A DNA stretch of 60,850 nt from an uncultured Neomegalonema sp. (GCA_938008165.1 CALLLP010000016.1:1-60850); one strand, 5' to 3'. Positions 34,543-45,476 are shown, counted from the first letter of the stretch. Notes: generated from the sequence alone by a model not told the origin. Numbers and translations: made by a program.

Positions 34543-35694
34543 TCAGGCGCGACAGCGGTCGATAAGGCGGCTCAAAAAGGCGCTACCCGCTGCGATTTCA
34601 TCCAGTGTGATATATTCATCCGCTTTATGCGCGCGCCCGATATCCCCCGGCCCGATCACGACCGTCGGAATATCCGCCATCGTTTGAAACAGCCCCCCTT
34701 CGGTGCCGAAGGCCACCTTCGCATGATCGTTTCTCTGGGCCAGTGATTTGGTGAAAGACACCACCTCCGCGTCGGGTGCGGTGTCCAGCCCGTCCACTTC
34801 CGAGATCGTGTGAAAATCGATCCCGGTTTCCGGTGCGACGGCCTGCATGGCCGGTTCCAGCGTTTCGCGCGCATAGGTCTTGACCCCCTCGACCATCGCA
34901 TCGGCATCGTCTTCGCGGATGGCGCGAAATTCAAAATCGAATACGGCCTCATCCGGCACGATGTTCAATTGCGTGCCCCCATGTAACATGCCCACATGCG
35001 CGGTGGTATGGCCCACATCATAGAGCGGATCGACCGCCCCCGTCGCCGCAAGTTCGCGCCCCATATCCGAGATGAAAACCGTCAGGCGCGCCGCGTATTC
35101 GACCGCGTTGACATAGGTGGGCGCCAGCGACGAATGCCCAGTTTTTCCGCGCACTGTTACCCGGATCGACCGCTTGGTCTTGTGCCCCAGCACGACCTGC
35201 ATCATCGTCGGTTCGCCCACGATGCAGGCGCGGGGTTTGACCGGCCAGTCCACGATTTCGCGGATTGCCCCTCGAACGCCGATGCACCCCACCTCCTCGT
35301 CATAGGACAGCAGGATATGCAGCGGCGTGGCCAGGTCGGCGGCGGTCATCTCCGGCACGGCGGCGAGGACACAGGCGCAGAAACCCTTCATATCCGACGA
35401 TCCGCGCCCATAGAGCCGCCCGTCGATCACCGTCGCTCGAAAAGGATCGGTGCTCCAGGGCTGCCCATCGACCGGCACCACATCCACATGCCCCGACAGG
35501 ATGATTCCCGGCGCATCCTTGGGGCCGATAGTGGCGATCAGGTTCGCCTTCTCTCCCGTCTCGTCATAGACGCGATGGGAAGCGACGCCATGCTCCGTCA
35601 GATACTCCTCCACCCATTCGATCAAAGGCAGGTTCGTATTCCGGCTGACAGTATCGAACGCGATGAGTTTTGCGAGGATGTCTTGGGCTGTCAT
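34543..35694 (-). CDS. argE: Acetylornithine deacetylase-like M20 metallohydrolase
   Basis: 383 residues from the ATG complementary to 35692-35694 (MTAQDILAKL); the longer frame adds 11 residues. M20 family metal site: H69 and D71 in GHVDVVP, D101 in GSSDMKGF, catalytic and metal glutamates at 133-134 (YDEEVGCIG), and a C-terminal histidine in GRAHKADEYI. ArgE removes the acetyl group from N2-acetylornithine. Because it is clustered with AEC and RidA and not with arg genes, it may act on another N-acyl amino acid. Confidence 0.88.
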   Translation of the reverse strand: MTAQDILAKLIAFDTVSRNTNLPLIEWVEEYLTEHGVASHRVYDETGEKANLIATIGPKDAPGIILSGHVDVVPVDGQPWSTDPFRATVIDGRLYGRGSSDMKGFCACVLAAVPEMTAADLATPLHILLSYDEEVGCIGVRGAIREIVDWPVKPRACIVGEPTMMQVVLGHKTKRSIRVTVRGKTGHSSLAPTYVNAVEYAARLTVFISDMGRELAATGAVDPLYDVGHTTAHVGMLHGGTQLNIVPDEAVFDFEFRAIREDDADAMVEGVKTYARETLEPAMQAVAPETGIDFHTISEVDGLDTAPDAEVVSFTKSLAQRNDHAKVAFGTEGGLFQTMADIPTVVIGPGDIGRAHKADEYITLDEIAAGSAFLSRLIDRCRA

Positions 35695-35860
35695 AATGGC
35701 TCGCTGCGTGATGACGGATGGCTCCACGGTAGGCTTTCATTGGCCCTGTGCAAGCGGATGCGGCAAACTTCGGACTCGGCATTGCCGAAAACGGTGATAG
35801 CGTATGGTTAAGGGCACGCTCATCCCGTGCCGGAAATCTAACAAAATGGGGAGATGGATA

Positions 35861-37444
35861 ATGACACTACGCAGAACCGCAACCGCAGCCGTGGCTCTTG
35901 CGGCCCTGATGGCGGCCGCCCCTGCATGGGCCGAAAAGCTAACGATCGGGCTGTCTTCCGAGGCGACGGCGGTTGATCCGCATTTCCATAACCTGACGCC
36001 GAACAACATGATCGCCGCCCATGTCTACGATGCGTTGATCGGACAGGACGAGAAACAGCGTCTGATCCCCGGCCTTGCAACCGCATGGAAGCCGATCGAC
36101 GATACGACGTGGGAATTCACATTGCGCAAGGGCGTCACCTTCCATGACGGCACCCCCTTTACCGCCGATGACGTGGTCTGTACATGGGAGCGCGCGCCCA
36201 ACGTCCCCAATTCTCCGTCAAGCTTTGGCACCTATACCAAGGGCAAGACGGTCGAGAAGATCGACGACTACACGATCCACGTAAAGACCGACAAACCGTA
36301 TCCGCTGGTCCCGAACGACATTTCCACGATCTACATGGTCTCCAGCGAATCCGGCTGCGGAGCGTCGACCGAGGAGTTCAACGATCTGTCGGCGGCGCAT
36401 GGCACCGGGCCATTCATCATGACCGCTTACGAGCCGGGATCGGTGATCTCGCTCAAGCGCAACGACAAATACTGGGGCGACAAACCACAATGGGATGAGG
36501 TCGATCTAAAGCCGATCAAATCCGCCCCATCGCGGGTTGCGGCCCTGTTGGCCGGGGATGTCGATATGATCGACGGCGTACCCACCACCGATATCGAAAC
36601 GCTGAAAAAACGCGATGACCTGACTCTGAGCCAAGGCTCCTCGAACCGCGTGATCTATCTGCATATGGATCAGTTTCGCGAGAACAGCCCCCATGTCACC
36701 GCCAAGGATGGCGGCGAGATCAAGAACCCGCTTCTCGATCAGCGGGTGCGCCTCGCCATTTCCAAGGCTATCAACCGTAACGCCATTGTCGACCGCGTGA
36801 TGGAAGGCGTGGCCATCCCCGCCGGACAGCTCCTGCCCGATGGGTTCTTTGGCGTGTCGGATAATCTCGATGTGGTGGAATACGACCCCAAGGGCGCAAA
36901 AGCCCTGCTGGAAGAAGCCGGGGTCGGCGATGGCTTCAAGATGACGATCCACGGCCCGAATGACCGCTATATCAACGATGCCAAGATCGCCGAGGCCATC
37001 GGCCAGATGCTCACCCGCATCGGTATCGAAACCGCCGTCGAGACCATGCCGCGCTCGGTCTATTTCAAGCGCGCAAGCCGGGGCGGGGAGGGCGACCTGC
37101 CTGAATTCAGCTTCATCCTCGTCGGATGGGGTGCAGGGTCGGGCGAGGCATCCTCGCCGCTGAAATCCCTGATCCATAGCTATGACAAGGATCGCGGTTT
37201 CGGGGCTTCGAACCGGGGGCGCCATTCGGACCCTGAGATCGATACGCTGATCGAGGATGCACTGGCCACCGTCGATGATGCGAAACGTCAGGATATGCTC
37301 GCCAAGGCCACCGAAATGGCCATGGAAAATGTCGGCATCATTCCGCTGCATTATCAGGTCAACACCTGGGCTGCGAAAAAGGGCATCACCTACGCTGCCC
37401 GCACGGACGAGCACACCCGCGCCGCGAAAGTGGTGAAGGAATAA
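35861..37444 (+). CDS. Peptide/nickel-type ABC transporter substrate-binding protein (family 5)
   Basis: 527 residues from ATG 35861 with GGGGAGATGG upstream; the longer frame to 35804 is excluded. A signal peptide (MTLRRTATAAVALAALMAAA) precedes the SBP_bac_5 fold. Landmarks are the HVYDALIGQDEKQRLIPGLA segment, WEFTLRKGVTFHDGTPFTAD and NRNAIVDRVMEGVA. Such proteins bind oligopeptides, dipeptides or similar ligands. The operon continues with two permeases, two ATPases and an N-formylglutamate amidohydrolase, which points to peptides or N-acylated amino acids as ligands. Divergent from argE. Confidence 0.93.
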   Translation: MTLRRTATAAVALAALMAAAPAWAEKLTIGLSSEATAVDPHFHNLTPNNMIAAHVYDALIGQDEKQRLIPGLATAWKPIDDTTWEFTLRKGVTFHDGTPFTADDVVCTWERAPNVPNSPSSFGTYTKGKTVEKIDDYTIHVKTDKPYPLVPNDISTIYMVSSESGCGASTEEFNDLSAAHGTGPFIMTAYEPGSVISLKRNDKYWGDKPQWDEVDLKPIKSAPSRVAALLAGDVDMIDGVPTTDIETLKKRDDLTLSQGSSNRVIYLHMDQFRENSPHVTAKDGGEIKNPLLDQRVRLAISKAINRNAIVDRVMEGVAIPAGQLLPDGFFGVSDNLDVVEYDPKGAKALLEEAGVGDGFKMTIHGPNDRYINDAKIAEAIGQMLTRIGIETAVETMPRSVYFKRASRGGEGDLPEFSFILVGWGAGSGEASSPLKSLIHSYDKDRGFGASNRGRHSDPEIDTLIEDALATVDDAKRQDMLAKATEMAMENVGIIPLHYQVNTWAAKKGITYAARTDEHTRAAKVVKE

Positions 37445-37458
37445 CCGAATAACCGAAT

Positions 37459-37489
37459 GCGCGGCCCCGGCCTTGTGCTGTGGCCGCGC
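37459..37489 (+). other. mRNA hairpin between binding-protein and permease genes (peptide operon)
   Basis: GCGCGGCC (37459-37466) and GGCCGCGC (37482-37489) form an 8-bp GC stem around a 15-nt loop, 14 bases after the binding-protein stop. There is no T run. Hairpins in this position protect the upstream message and raise binding-protein level relative to permeases in several ABC operons. Confidence 0.55.
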
Positions 37490-37551
37490 TGAATATCGAC
37501 CGATAATCGATCTTCCCGGTCTTCACCGGGGACGGGGGAGTACAGGGTTTC

Positions 37552-38529
37552 ATGACCGTCTTCGTCATCCGCCGCCTGCTACAAGCCGCCATTGTCGTGC
37601 TTTTGATGTCGATGATCGTGTTTTTCGGCGTCAATGTCGTGGGCGATCCGGTTGATATGCTGGTCAGTCCAGAGGCGGATCAGGCAGAGATTGCGCGGGT
37701 GATCCGGGATTTCGGTCTCGATCGTCCGATGCATGAGCAATACTGGTATTTTCTGAAGGGCGCAGCATCGGGAGATCTGGGCAATTCCTTCATCTTCGGC
37801 CAACCGGCGCTCAAGTTGATTTTGCATCACATGCCCGCCACGCTGGAGCTGGCCTTCACGGCGTTGCTGATGGCGATCCTGATCGGGATACCGCTGGGGC
37901 TTTATGCCGGTCTCTATCCGGACAGGGGATCGTCCAAGGCGATTATGGCCGGGTCGATCTTCGGTTTTTCGCTCCCGACATTCTGGGTCGGGTTGATGCT
38001 GATCATGATTTTCGCCGTCTGGCTCGGCTGGTTGCCTGCGACCGGGCGGGGCGAGACCGCCACCTTCCTTGGCATTGAGGCCAGTCTGTTCACCCGTGAC
38101 GGCCTGTCCCATCTGATTTTGCCCGCCCTCAATCTCGCCTTGCTGAAAATCAGCCTCGTCATCCGTCTGACTCGCGCCGGTGCTCGTGAGGCAATCAGTC
38201 AGGATTATATAAAATTCGCCCGCGCCAAGGGCCTTGGTACGGGTCGCATCGTCGGCGTGCATCTGATGAAAAACATCATGATCCCCGTCGTAACTGTGCT
38301 GGGACTGGAATTCGGCAGTCTCATCGCCTTTTCCGTCGTGACCGAGACGATTTTTGCATGGCCCGGCATGGGCAAGCTGTTGATCGAGGCGATCCTGCAA
38401 CTCGACCGGCCCATCGTCGTCGCCTATCTGATGATCATCGTGTTGTTATTCGTCGTCATCAATCTGGTGGTGGATATCCTGTATTCCCTCCTCGATCCGC
38501 GTGTTCGTCTGGGGGAGCAGGGAGCATGA
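37552..38529 (+). CDS. Peptide-type ABC transporter permease (DppB-like)
   Basis: 325 residues with six predicted membrane helices. The N-terminal TM (MTVFVIRRLLQAAIVVLLMS) is typical of DppB/OppB. The EAA-like cytoplasmic loop is RAGAREAISQDYIKFARAKG, which contacts the ATPase. The C-terminal LLDPRVRLGE is also family-typical. It forms the first half of the transport channel, with the DppC-like protein overlapping it by 4 bp. Confidence 0.95.
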   Translation: MTVFVIRRLLQAAIVVLLMSMIVFFGVNVVGDPVDMLVSPEADQAEIARVIRDFGLDRPMHEQYWYFLKGAASGDLGNSFIFGQPALKLILHHMPATLELAFTALLMAILIGIPLGLYAGLYPDRGSSKAIMAGSIFGFSLPTFWVGLMLIMIFAVWLGWLPATGRGETATFLGIEASLFTRDGLSHLILPALNLALLKISLVIRLTRAGAREAISQDYIKFARAKGLGTGRIVGVHLMKNIMIPVVTVLGLEFGSLIAFSVVTETIFAWPGMGKLLIEAILQLDRPIVVAYLMIIVLLFVVINLVVDILYSLLDPRVRLGEQGA

Positions 38530-39428
38530 CCGACGGCACCCTCCCCATCCCAAAGGCGCAATCGCCCTTTCGGCGTTTTGCCTCTGAATTCTTCGAAAGC
38601 TGGATCGCGCGGGTGGCTCTGTTCACTTTGCTTGCGATTATCGTTCTGGCGCTGGCGGCGCCTTGGATAACGCCGCAAGACCCTTACGATCTTGCGCAGG
38701 TCGATGTCCTTGATGGTCGCCTTTCCCCCGGATCGGAGGCTTTTGCGGGCTATACGATGTGGCTTGGGTCTGACGGGGCCGGGCGCGATCTTTATTCCGC
38801 GATTCTCTATGGCTTGCGGATTTCTCTTGCCGTGGGGGTGGCATCGGGTGTCATCGCGCTGATTATCGGCTCGCTGATCGGCCTGTTTGCCGCCTATGCG
38901 GGGGGGCGGATCGAGACGATCATCATGCGGCTCGTCGATCTTCAACTGTCGTTTCCCGCTGCCCTGACCGCCCTGATCCTCGTCGCGATTCTCGGCAAGG
39001 GGATCGACAAGATCATCATCGCGCTGGTTCTGGTGCAATGGGCCTATTACGCGCGCACGGTGCGCGGATCGGCCCTTGTGGAGCGGCGTAAGGAATATAT
39101 CGAGGCGGCGACCTGTCTGGGCCTGTCGCATGGGCGCATTGTGATGCGGCATATCATGCCCAATTGTCTCGCCCCGTTGATCGTCGTCGGCACGGTCCAG
39201 ACCGCCCATGCCATTGCGCTGGAGGCGACATTGTCATTCCTCGGCGTGGGCCTGCCCCAGACAGAGCCATCGCTGGGCGTGCTGATTGCCAATGGCTACG
39301 AGTACATGCTTTCAGGCCGCTACTGGATCAGCGTCTTTCCGGGATTGGCCCTGCTCTTGACCATCGTGTCGATCAATCTTGTCGGAGACCGATTGCGCGA
39401 TGTCCTGAATCCGAGGCTATCGAAATGA
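38526..39428 (+). CDS. Peptide-type ABC transporter permease (DppC-like)
   Basis: 300 residues from ATG 38526, overlapping the DppB-like stop (ATGA). Landmarks are WLGSDGAGRDLYSAILYG after the first helix, the helix cluster SFPAALTALILVAILG, and the EAA-type loop ALVERRKEYIEAATCLGLSH that docks the ATPase. It is the second channel subunit and is co-translated with its neighbours. Confidence 0.95.
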   Translation: MTDGTLPIPKAQSPFRRFASEFFESWIARVALFTLLAIIVLALAAPWITPQDPYDLAQVDVLDGRLSPGSEAFAGYTMWLGSDGAGRDLYSAILYGLRISLAVGVASGVIALIIGSLIGLFAAYAGGRIETIIMRLVDLQLSFPAALTALILVAILGKGIDKIIIALVLVQWAYYARTVRGSALVERRKEYIEAATCLGLSHGRIVMRHIMPNCLAPLIVVGTVQTAHAIALEATLSFLGVGLPQTEPSLGVLIANGYEYMLSGRYWISVFPGLALLLTIVSINLVGDRLRDVLNPRLSK

Positions 39429-40398
39429 CCGCGACCCTCAGCGTCACCGGCCTGCACACCCATTTTTTCACCCGCGCGGGGGTGGTCAAGGCGGTGGACG
39501 GCGTCGATTTTCAGATTGCGCCGGGCGAAGTGATGGGCCTTGTCGGCGAATCCGGGTCCGGCAAGTCGATCACCGGCTTTTCCATCATGGGCCTCATTGA
39601 CGATCCGGGGCGCATTGTCTCCGGCTCGATCCGGCTGAAGGGCGAGGAGCTCGTCGGCGCATCCGATGAAGCGATGCGGGCCATTCGTGGCAATCGCATC
39701 GCGATGATCTTTCAGGATCCGATGATGACTCTCAATCCGGTCCTGCGCATCGATACCCAGATGGTCGAGGCGATCCGCGCCCATGAGCGCGTTCCCAAGC
39801 GGGACGCCCTTGCCCGTGCCCGTGATGCGCTGGGCATGGTTGGCATTCCCGCGCCGGAGGAGCGTCTGCGCGCCTATCCGCATCAATTGTCCGGCGGGAT
39901 GCGCCAGCGCGTCGCCATCGCCATCGCCTTCCTGAACGAGCCGGACCTCATCATCGCCGACGAGCCGACCACGGCGCTCGACGTCACCATTCAGTCGCAG
40001 ATCATCCACGAGGCGCAATCCCTGTGCAAGCGCACCGGCACGGCGCTTGTCTGGATCACCCATGATCTTGCCGTCGTTGCCGGGATCGCGGATCGCATTG
40101 CTGTCATGTATGCCGGGCGCATCGTCGAGGCGGGGGGCATCGATGCCGTGATCGACACGCCGCTGCATCCCTACACCGTCGGTCTTCTGGGTTCCGTCCC
40201 CACTTCTAACCGGCGCGGTGAGCGTTTGACGCAAATACCGGGCATGCCGCCCAATGTGCTGAATTTACCCGAAGGCTGCGCCTTCCGCGAACGCTGTCCC
40301 CGTGCCGCTGCCGCGTGTCATGCCCAGCCCCCGATCGCCGAGCCGCGCGCCGGTCAGGTGGTGCGGTGCTTTCATCCGCATGGGCAGGAGGCATCCCG

Positions 40399-40402
<4 letters not shown>
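39425..40402 (+). CDS. Peptide ABC transporter ATP-binding protein (DppD-like)
   Basis: 325 residues from ATG 39425. Walker A is GESGSGKS at 41-48, the signature is LSGGMRQR, and Walker B with catalytic glutamate is in [12 protein letters not shown]. The oligopeptide/dipeptide C-terminal extension with cysteines ([20 protein letters not shown]) is present, as in DppD/OppD where it can hold an iron-sulphur cluster. It forms a heterodimer with the DppF-like subunit that overlaps it by 4 bp. Confidence 0.95.
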
Positions 40403-41386
<984 letters not shown>

Positions 41387-41394
<8 letters not shown>

Positions 41395-42241
41395 CATGAC
41401 CCCTGCCTTTCGCATCCTCGCCGCCAAGGGCAACCCGGCCCCGGTCGTGTATGACAGCCCGCATTCCGGGTCGATCTATCCCGATGATTTCGACCATTGC
41501 ATCGATCGTATGCTTCTGCGTCAGGCTGAGGATGCCCATATCGAGGAGTTGTTCGCCCCCGTTGCCGATCTCGGCGCGCCCCTGCTCCATGCCCTGTTTC
41601 CGCGCAGTTATATCGACCCCAATCGCGCGGAGACCGATCTGGATGTCACCATGATCGACGGCGACTGGCCCGGCCCGGTCGAGCCATCGTCAAAGACGGT
41701 GGAGCGCGGCGCGGGGTTGATCTGGCGTCTCATGCGCGGTGATGGGGCGCTATACGACCGCCGCCTCACGCTTGCCGAAGTGCATCACCGGATCAAGACA
41801 TGCTGGCAGCCCTACCATGACGCCCTCGCCACCCTGATCGACGACACCCATGCGCGCCATGGGGTCAGTTATCACGTCGATTGCCATTCCATGCCTGCCA
41901 TGGGTGATGCAAACAGCGAGGATGGACCCGTCCCCCGCCCCGATTTTATCGTCGGGGATCGTGACGGTACGACCTGCGAGCCTGCATTCACCGCCCTGAT
42001 CACCGATCATCTGCGCGCCGAGGGCTTTCACGTCACGATCAACGATCCCTATAAGGGCGTCGAGTTGGTCCGCCGTTATGCCGATCCGATGGCGGGGCGT
42101 CATTCGGTCCAGCTCGAAATCAACCGCCGCCTGTTCATGGACGAAGAAACGCTCTCGAAGACATCCGGGTATCTGGAAATGGAAGCGGTTCTCCTGCGCC
42201 TGAACCGCGCGATTATCGCCTATGCCAGAGCCATCGTTTGA
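41387..42241 (+). CDS. N-formylglutamate amidohydrolase family protein (HutG-like)
   Basis: 284 residues from ATG 41387 (an ATG at 41396 is also possible). Landmarks are YDSPHSGSIYP near the N-terminus, the metal-site segment YHVDCHSMPAMG and LEINRRLFMDE. Family members deformylate N-formylglutamate or related N-acyl amino acids, giving formate and the amino acid. Co-transcribed with the peptide importer, it probably processes the imported compound. No hut genes are present, so histidine breakdown is not indicated. Confidence 0.9.
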
Positions 42242-43326
42242 ACCATCCGCGCCCCATTCACCTGCTTGGCAAGGATTACGACCCCGTCGCTCTTATCGCG
42301 ACGATCTTCATTGGCACCGGCGGTGCCCTCATCGCGCGCTGGATCGGCACGCCCTTGCCATGGTTGTTCGGTGCGGTCGTTGCGGTGGGCCTTGCCGCCA
42401 TCGCCCGTGTCGAGATCGCCGGTGAACCCGTTCAGTTTCCGGTCAAGGCGCGCTTCTTCTTCGTTCCGATCATCGGCGTGGCCATCGGCGGGGCGGTCAC
42501 GCCCGATCTGATGCGTGACATTCCCCGCTGGTGGCCCAGCCTTGCCGCCCTCATCCTCTTTATCCCCGTCGCTCATCTCGCAGGATACATGCTGTTTCGC
42601 CGCGTGGGGAAACTCGATAAATCGACGGCATGGTTCGCCGCGATGCCCGGCGGTCTGATTGAGGCAATCGCCCTTGGCGAAAGCCGTGGGGCGGATCTCA
42701 AGATGCTGAACCTGTTGCAGTTTCTGCGCCTTGTCACCTGCATTCTGATCGTCCCGACTGTCTTCATGCTGGTCGAGGGTGTGGCCGTGGGCAGCGCATC
42801 GGGCGCGCAGATCGAAGGGCAGGGCGCGCTGGACTTGCCCAATATCGCGGTTCTTGCCGCCTGTGCGGTGCTGGGCCTGTTTGCGGGGCGCCGCATCGGC
42901 CTGCCCGCCGCCTTGATTACTGGCCCCATTCTCGTCAGCGGCGCGGCGCATCTTGTTGGTCTGACCGATGCCGTTCCGCCGCCTTGGATGATCTCGATGA
43001 CGCAACTGGTCGTCGGCCTGACTCTTGGTATCCGGTTTGCTGGCCTCAGCCGCCGCGAAATCCGTCTGGGTATCTTGCTCACCAGCCTCAGCGTCGGGAC
43101 CGCCCTCCTTCTCGCGGCCCTGTTCGGCATTGTCCTTGCGGGCATCGTTGGAGAGAGCGTCGAGGCCGTTATCCTCGGTTTCGCACCCGGTGGGGTGGTC
43201 GAAATGTCCCTGATCGCCATTTCACTCGAAATCAGTGTTCTCTACGTCACCGCTCACCATGTCGCCCGCATCCTCTTGGCCGTCTTTTTCGCGAAGATCG
43301 CTTATACATGGCTGATAAAACAATAG
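42238..43326 (+). CDS. AbrB family membrane protein (putative transporter)
   Basis: 362 residues, highly hydrophobic with about ten membrane segments in two repeats. The start is TTG 42238, which shares bases with the TGA of the previous gene (TTGA), suggesting coupling. Landmarks are GTGGALIARWIGTPLPWLFG and the second-half repeat GLFAGRRIGLPAALITGPIL, with GFAPGGVVEMSLIA near the C-terminus. It belongs to the AbrB/ammonia-monooxygenase-like permease family of unknown substrate, which is unrelated to the AbrB transcription factor. The TTG start is uncommon but the frame has no nearer ATG with similarity. Confidence 0.88.
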   Translation: MNHPRPIHLLGKDYDPVALIATIFIGTGGALIARWIGTPLPWLFGAVVAVGLAAIARVEIAGEPVQFPVKARFFFVPIIGVAIGGAVTPDLMRDIPRWWPSLAALILFIPVAHLAGYMLFRRVGKLDKSTAWFAAMPGGLIEAIALGESRGADLKMLNLLQFLRLVTCILIVPTVFMLVEGVAVGSASGAQIEGQGALDLPNIAVLAACAVLGLFAGRRIGLPAALITGPILVSGAAHLVGLTDAVPPPWMISMTQLVVGLTLGIRFAGLSRREIRLGILLTSLSVGTALLLAALFGIVLAGIVGESVEAVILGFAPGGVVEMSLIAISLEISVLYVTAHHVARILLAVFFAKIAYTWLIKQ

Positions 43327-43460
43327 ATGCAGCCCCATGGCGGCAGTTTCGCTCCCCGTATAGCGTGTTGGATCTAACGCTGCGCCCTGTCCCGTGGCGC
43401 AATGTCCATTTTCAAAGCCCTGTTCGAACAGCACGTCCATTGCGGTATAGGTTCTCGGTA

Positions 43461-44357
43461 TCACCTCTCCAGCATCTGCACGAGTTGATCGACGAATTTC
43501 GAGGCGGCGACCGACAGGGTGCGCCCCTTGAGCTGACCAAGATAGAGATTGCCGTCGGGCGTGTCACGGCGGTGCAGGGATCGGGCGACGAGGCCGTGGT
43601 CGGCCAATCCGTCCTCGGCGATCCCCAAGGGGATGTCGAAGGCAATGAATCCCTCCTCCTGAGCACAACGGATCAAAAATTGCGCACTCTCGCATTCGAT
43701 GGTCGGTGACAGCGTCGCTCCGATGGCAGCGGCCCCGATCTCCAGCAATTGCCGCACGCCTGCCGATTGGGCTGGCAGGGCAAGGGGGTGTTCGAGACAG
43801 TGACGCAGACGCGGCCAATCCTCCCCTGCCAGCGGATGATCCTGCCGCATGATGGCGATCACGGGCTGGCGGATACTGGCAAGCACCTGAAAGGCGCTAT
43901 GCTGAACCGGCTCGAAAGCCAAGGCGATATCGGCGCTGTAATCGACCAGGGCGGCCTCCGCCGAACTGCGATCGCGCTGCTGTACATCAAAGGTGACGGC
44001 CGGATGCTCGCGGCGGTAGAGCGCGATCTGTTCGGGCAGGAACAGCGGCAGGGCCGCGCGGGTGCAGGCGATGGCGACATGTCCCCGGCGCACCCCCGAA
44101 AGATCGGCGATCTGAGAGCGCAAACGGGAAAAATCCGACAATTGGGCACGGATATGCTGGATAAGTAGCTCTCCGGCGGTGCTGAGACGCACGCCGCGCG
44201 ACAGGCGCTCAAACACGGCGACGCCGAACTCCTCTTCGAAGGCAAGGATCTGACGGTTGAGCGCGCTGGAGTTGATGGCCAGCTCCTCGGCGGCTTTCCG
44301 GATCGACCCGATCCGGGCGACGGTATCGATGAAATGAAGCGTACGTAGATGTTTCAT
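43461..44357 (-). CDS. LysR family transcriptional regulator
   Basis: 298 residues from the ATG complementary to 44355-44357 (MKHLRTLHFI); a start at 44393 would overlap the palindrome that is a likely operator, so the shorter form is preferred. The N-terminal winged HTH is LRTLHFIDTVARIGSIRKAA and the following ELAINSSALNRQILAFEEEFG. The C-terminal effector domain is of the substrate-binding type. It is divergent from the polyamine-type ABC operon and probably controls it. Confidence 0.93.
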   Translation of the reverse strand: MKHLRTLHFIDTVARIGSIRKAAEELAINSSALNRQILAFEEEFGVAVFERLSRGVRLSTAGELLIQHIRAQLSDFSRLRSQIADLSGVRRGHVAIACTRAALPLFLPEQIALYRREHPAVTFDVQQRDRSSAEAALVDYSADIALAFEPVQHSAFQVLASIRQPVIAIMRQDHPLAGEDWPRLRHCLEHPLALPAQSAGVRQLLEIGAAAIGATLSPTIECESAQFLIRCAQEEGFIAFDIPLGIAEDGLADHGLVARSLHRRDTPDGNLYLGQLKGRTLSVAASKFVDQLVQMLER

Positions 44358-44370
44358 GTCGTCCAGACCC

Positions 44371-44395
44371 AAGTGATGCAAAAATTGCATCACTT
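44371..44395. promoter_or_regulatory. Perfect 11-bp inverted repeat, candidate LysR operator
   Basis: AAGTGATGCAA (44371-44381) and TTGCATCACTT (44385-44395) are exact inverted repeats with a 3-nt AAA spacer. Inside it, T77 and A89 match the T-N11-A LysR box. It lies 14 bp upstream of the LysR start and 62 bp upstream of the ABC ATPase start, a good place for a shared operator. Confidence 0.75.
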
Positions 44396-44456
44396 ATAGG
44401 TCAAATTAGCAGAATGCGGCAGCGCAAAATTCTGATTTCCTGATGTGGACAGGGAA

Positions 44457-45452
44457 ATGGGGAATCGTGTGATCGCAAATCTGACCACCAAACCGGGTGA
44501 GAAGCTTGAGCTTGTCCGCGTGACAAAGCGCTACGGCTCGATCGTCGCGGTCGATGGCATCGATCTGACGGTTCCGGGCGGCACCTATTGCTGCATCCTT
44601 GGGCCTTCGGGTTGCGGCAAGACCTCGACCCTGCGCATGATCGCCGGGCATGAGGCAATCTCGGACGGTGAGATCGTCGTGGGGGCGTCGGTGGTCAATG
44701 GTTTGCCACCAGCGCGCCGGGGCACGGCGATGATGTTTCAGAATTATGCCCTGTTTCCGCATATGTCATGCCTCGATAACGTGGCTTTTGCCCTGAAGAT
44801 GCGTGGCATTGCCAAGGATGCACGGCACGAGGCGGCAGGGCAGATGCTCGGCATGATGGAGCTGGCCGACTATGCCGAGCGCCTGCCCGCGCATCTTTCG
44901 GGGGGGCAGCAGCAGCGCGTGGCTCTGGCCCGTGCTCTCATCACCGAACCGCAACTTCTGCTCCTTGACGAGCCGCTTTCGGCGCTCGACCCGTTTCTGC
45001 GCATCGGTATGCGGGCAGAACTCAAACGCCTGCAACGGACTCTGGGCATCAGCTTTTTGCACGTCACCCATTCGCAGGAAGAAGCGATGGCCCTTGCCGA
45101 TCTGGTTGTCGTCATGAACGAGGGGCGCATCGCTCAAGCGGGCAGTCCGCGCGAACTCTACAATGCGCCGACCAGTGAATTCGTCGCGCGCTTCATCGGC
45201 GGACACAATGTCATCCGCCTTCACGATAAGCCCTATGCCTTGCGTTCTGACCGCATCACCGTGACGCCGCAAGGCGAGAGCGAAGTACGCTCGGTCGAGT
45301 TTCTGGGCAACAGCGTGAAGATCGGTCTTGTCTCCCCCCACGGTGCCCTGACCGCGACCCAAAGCGATAGCGCCTTTTTTTCCGCGCCGCTCAACCCCGG
45401 CGATGCCGTCGGGGTGTCGTGGCGCCAGGACGACCTCCACCCCCTTGCCTGA
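44457..45452 (+). CDS. Polyamine-type ABC transporter ATP-binding protein (PotA-like)
   Basis: 331 residues from ATG 44457; GTG 44445 and GTG 44469 are in frame alternatives, and the AGGGAA close to 44457 is tight. Walker A GPSGCGKT at 49-56, Q-loop MFQNYALFPHM, signature LSGGQQQR, Walker B LLLLDEPLSALD. The C-terminal TOBE-like regulatory part begins around residue 250. This is the class of ATPase for spermidine/putrescine, iron and similar importers. First gene of the operon controlled by LysR (inference). Confidence 0.92.
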   Translation: MGNRVIANLTTKPGEKLELVRVTKRYGSIVAVDGIDLTVPGGTYCCILGPSGCGKTSTLRMIAGHEAISDGEIVVGASVVNGLPPARRGTAMMFQNYALFPHMSCLDNVAFALKMRGIAKDARHEAAGQMLGMMELADYAERLPAHLSGGQQQRVALARALITEPQLLLLDEPLSALDPFLRIGMRAELKRLQRTLGISFLHVTHSQEEAMALADLVVVMNEGRIAQAGSPRELYNAPTSEFVARFIGGHNVIRLHDKPYALRSDRITVTPQGESEVRSVEFLGNSVKIGLVSPHGALTATQSDSAFFSAPLNPGDAVGVSWRQDDLHPLA

Positions 45453-45476
45453 TCTCAACCTGAAAGGATCGATCTG

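Noticed and set aside
42238..43326. Reading the AbrB-family gene as a transcription factor
   Set aside because: The protein is almost entirely membrane helices; the AbrB name is shared with, but unrelated to, the DNA-binding AbrB.
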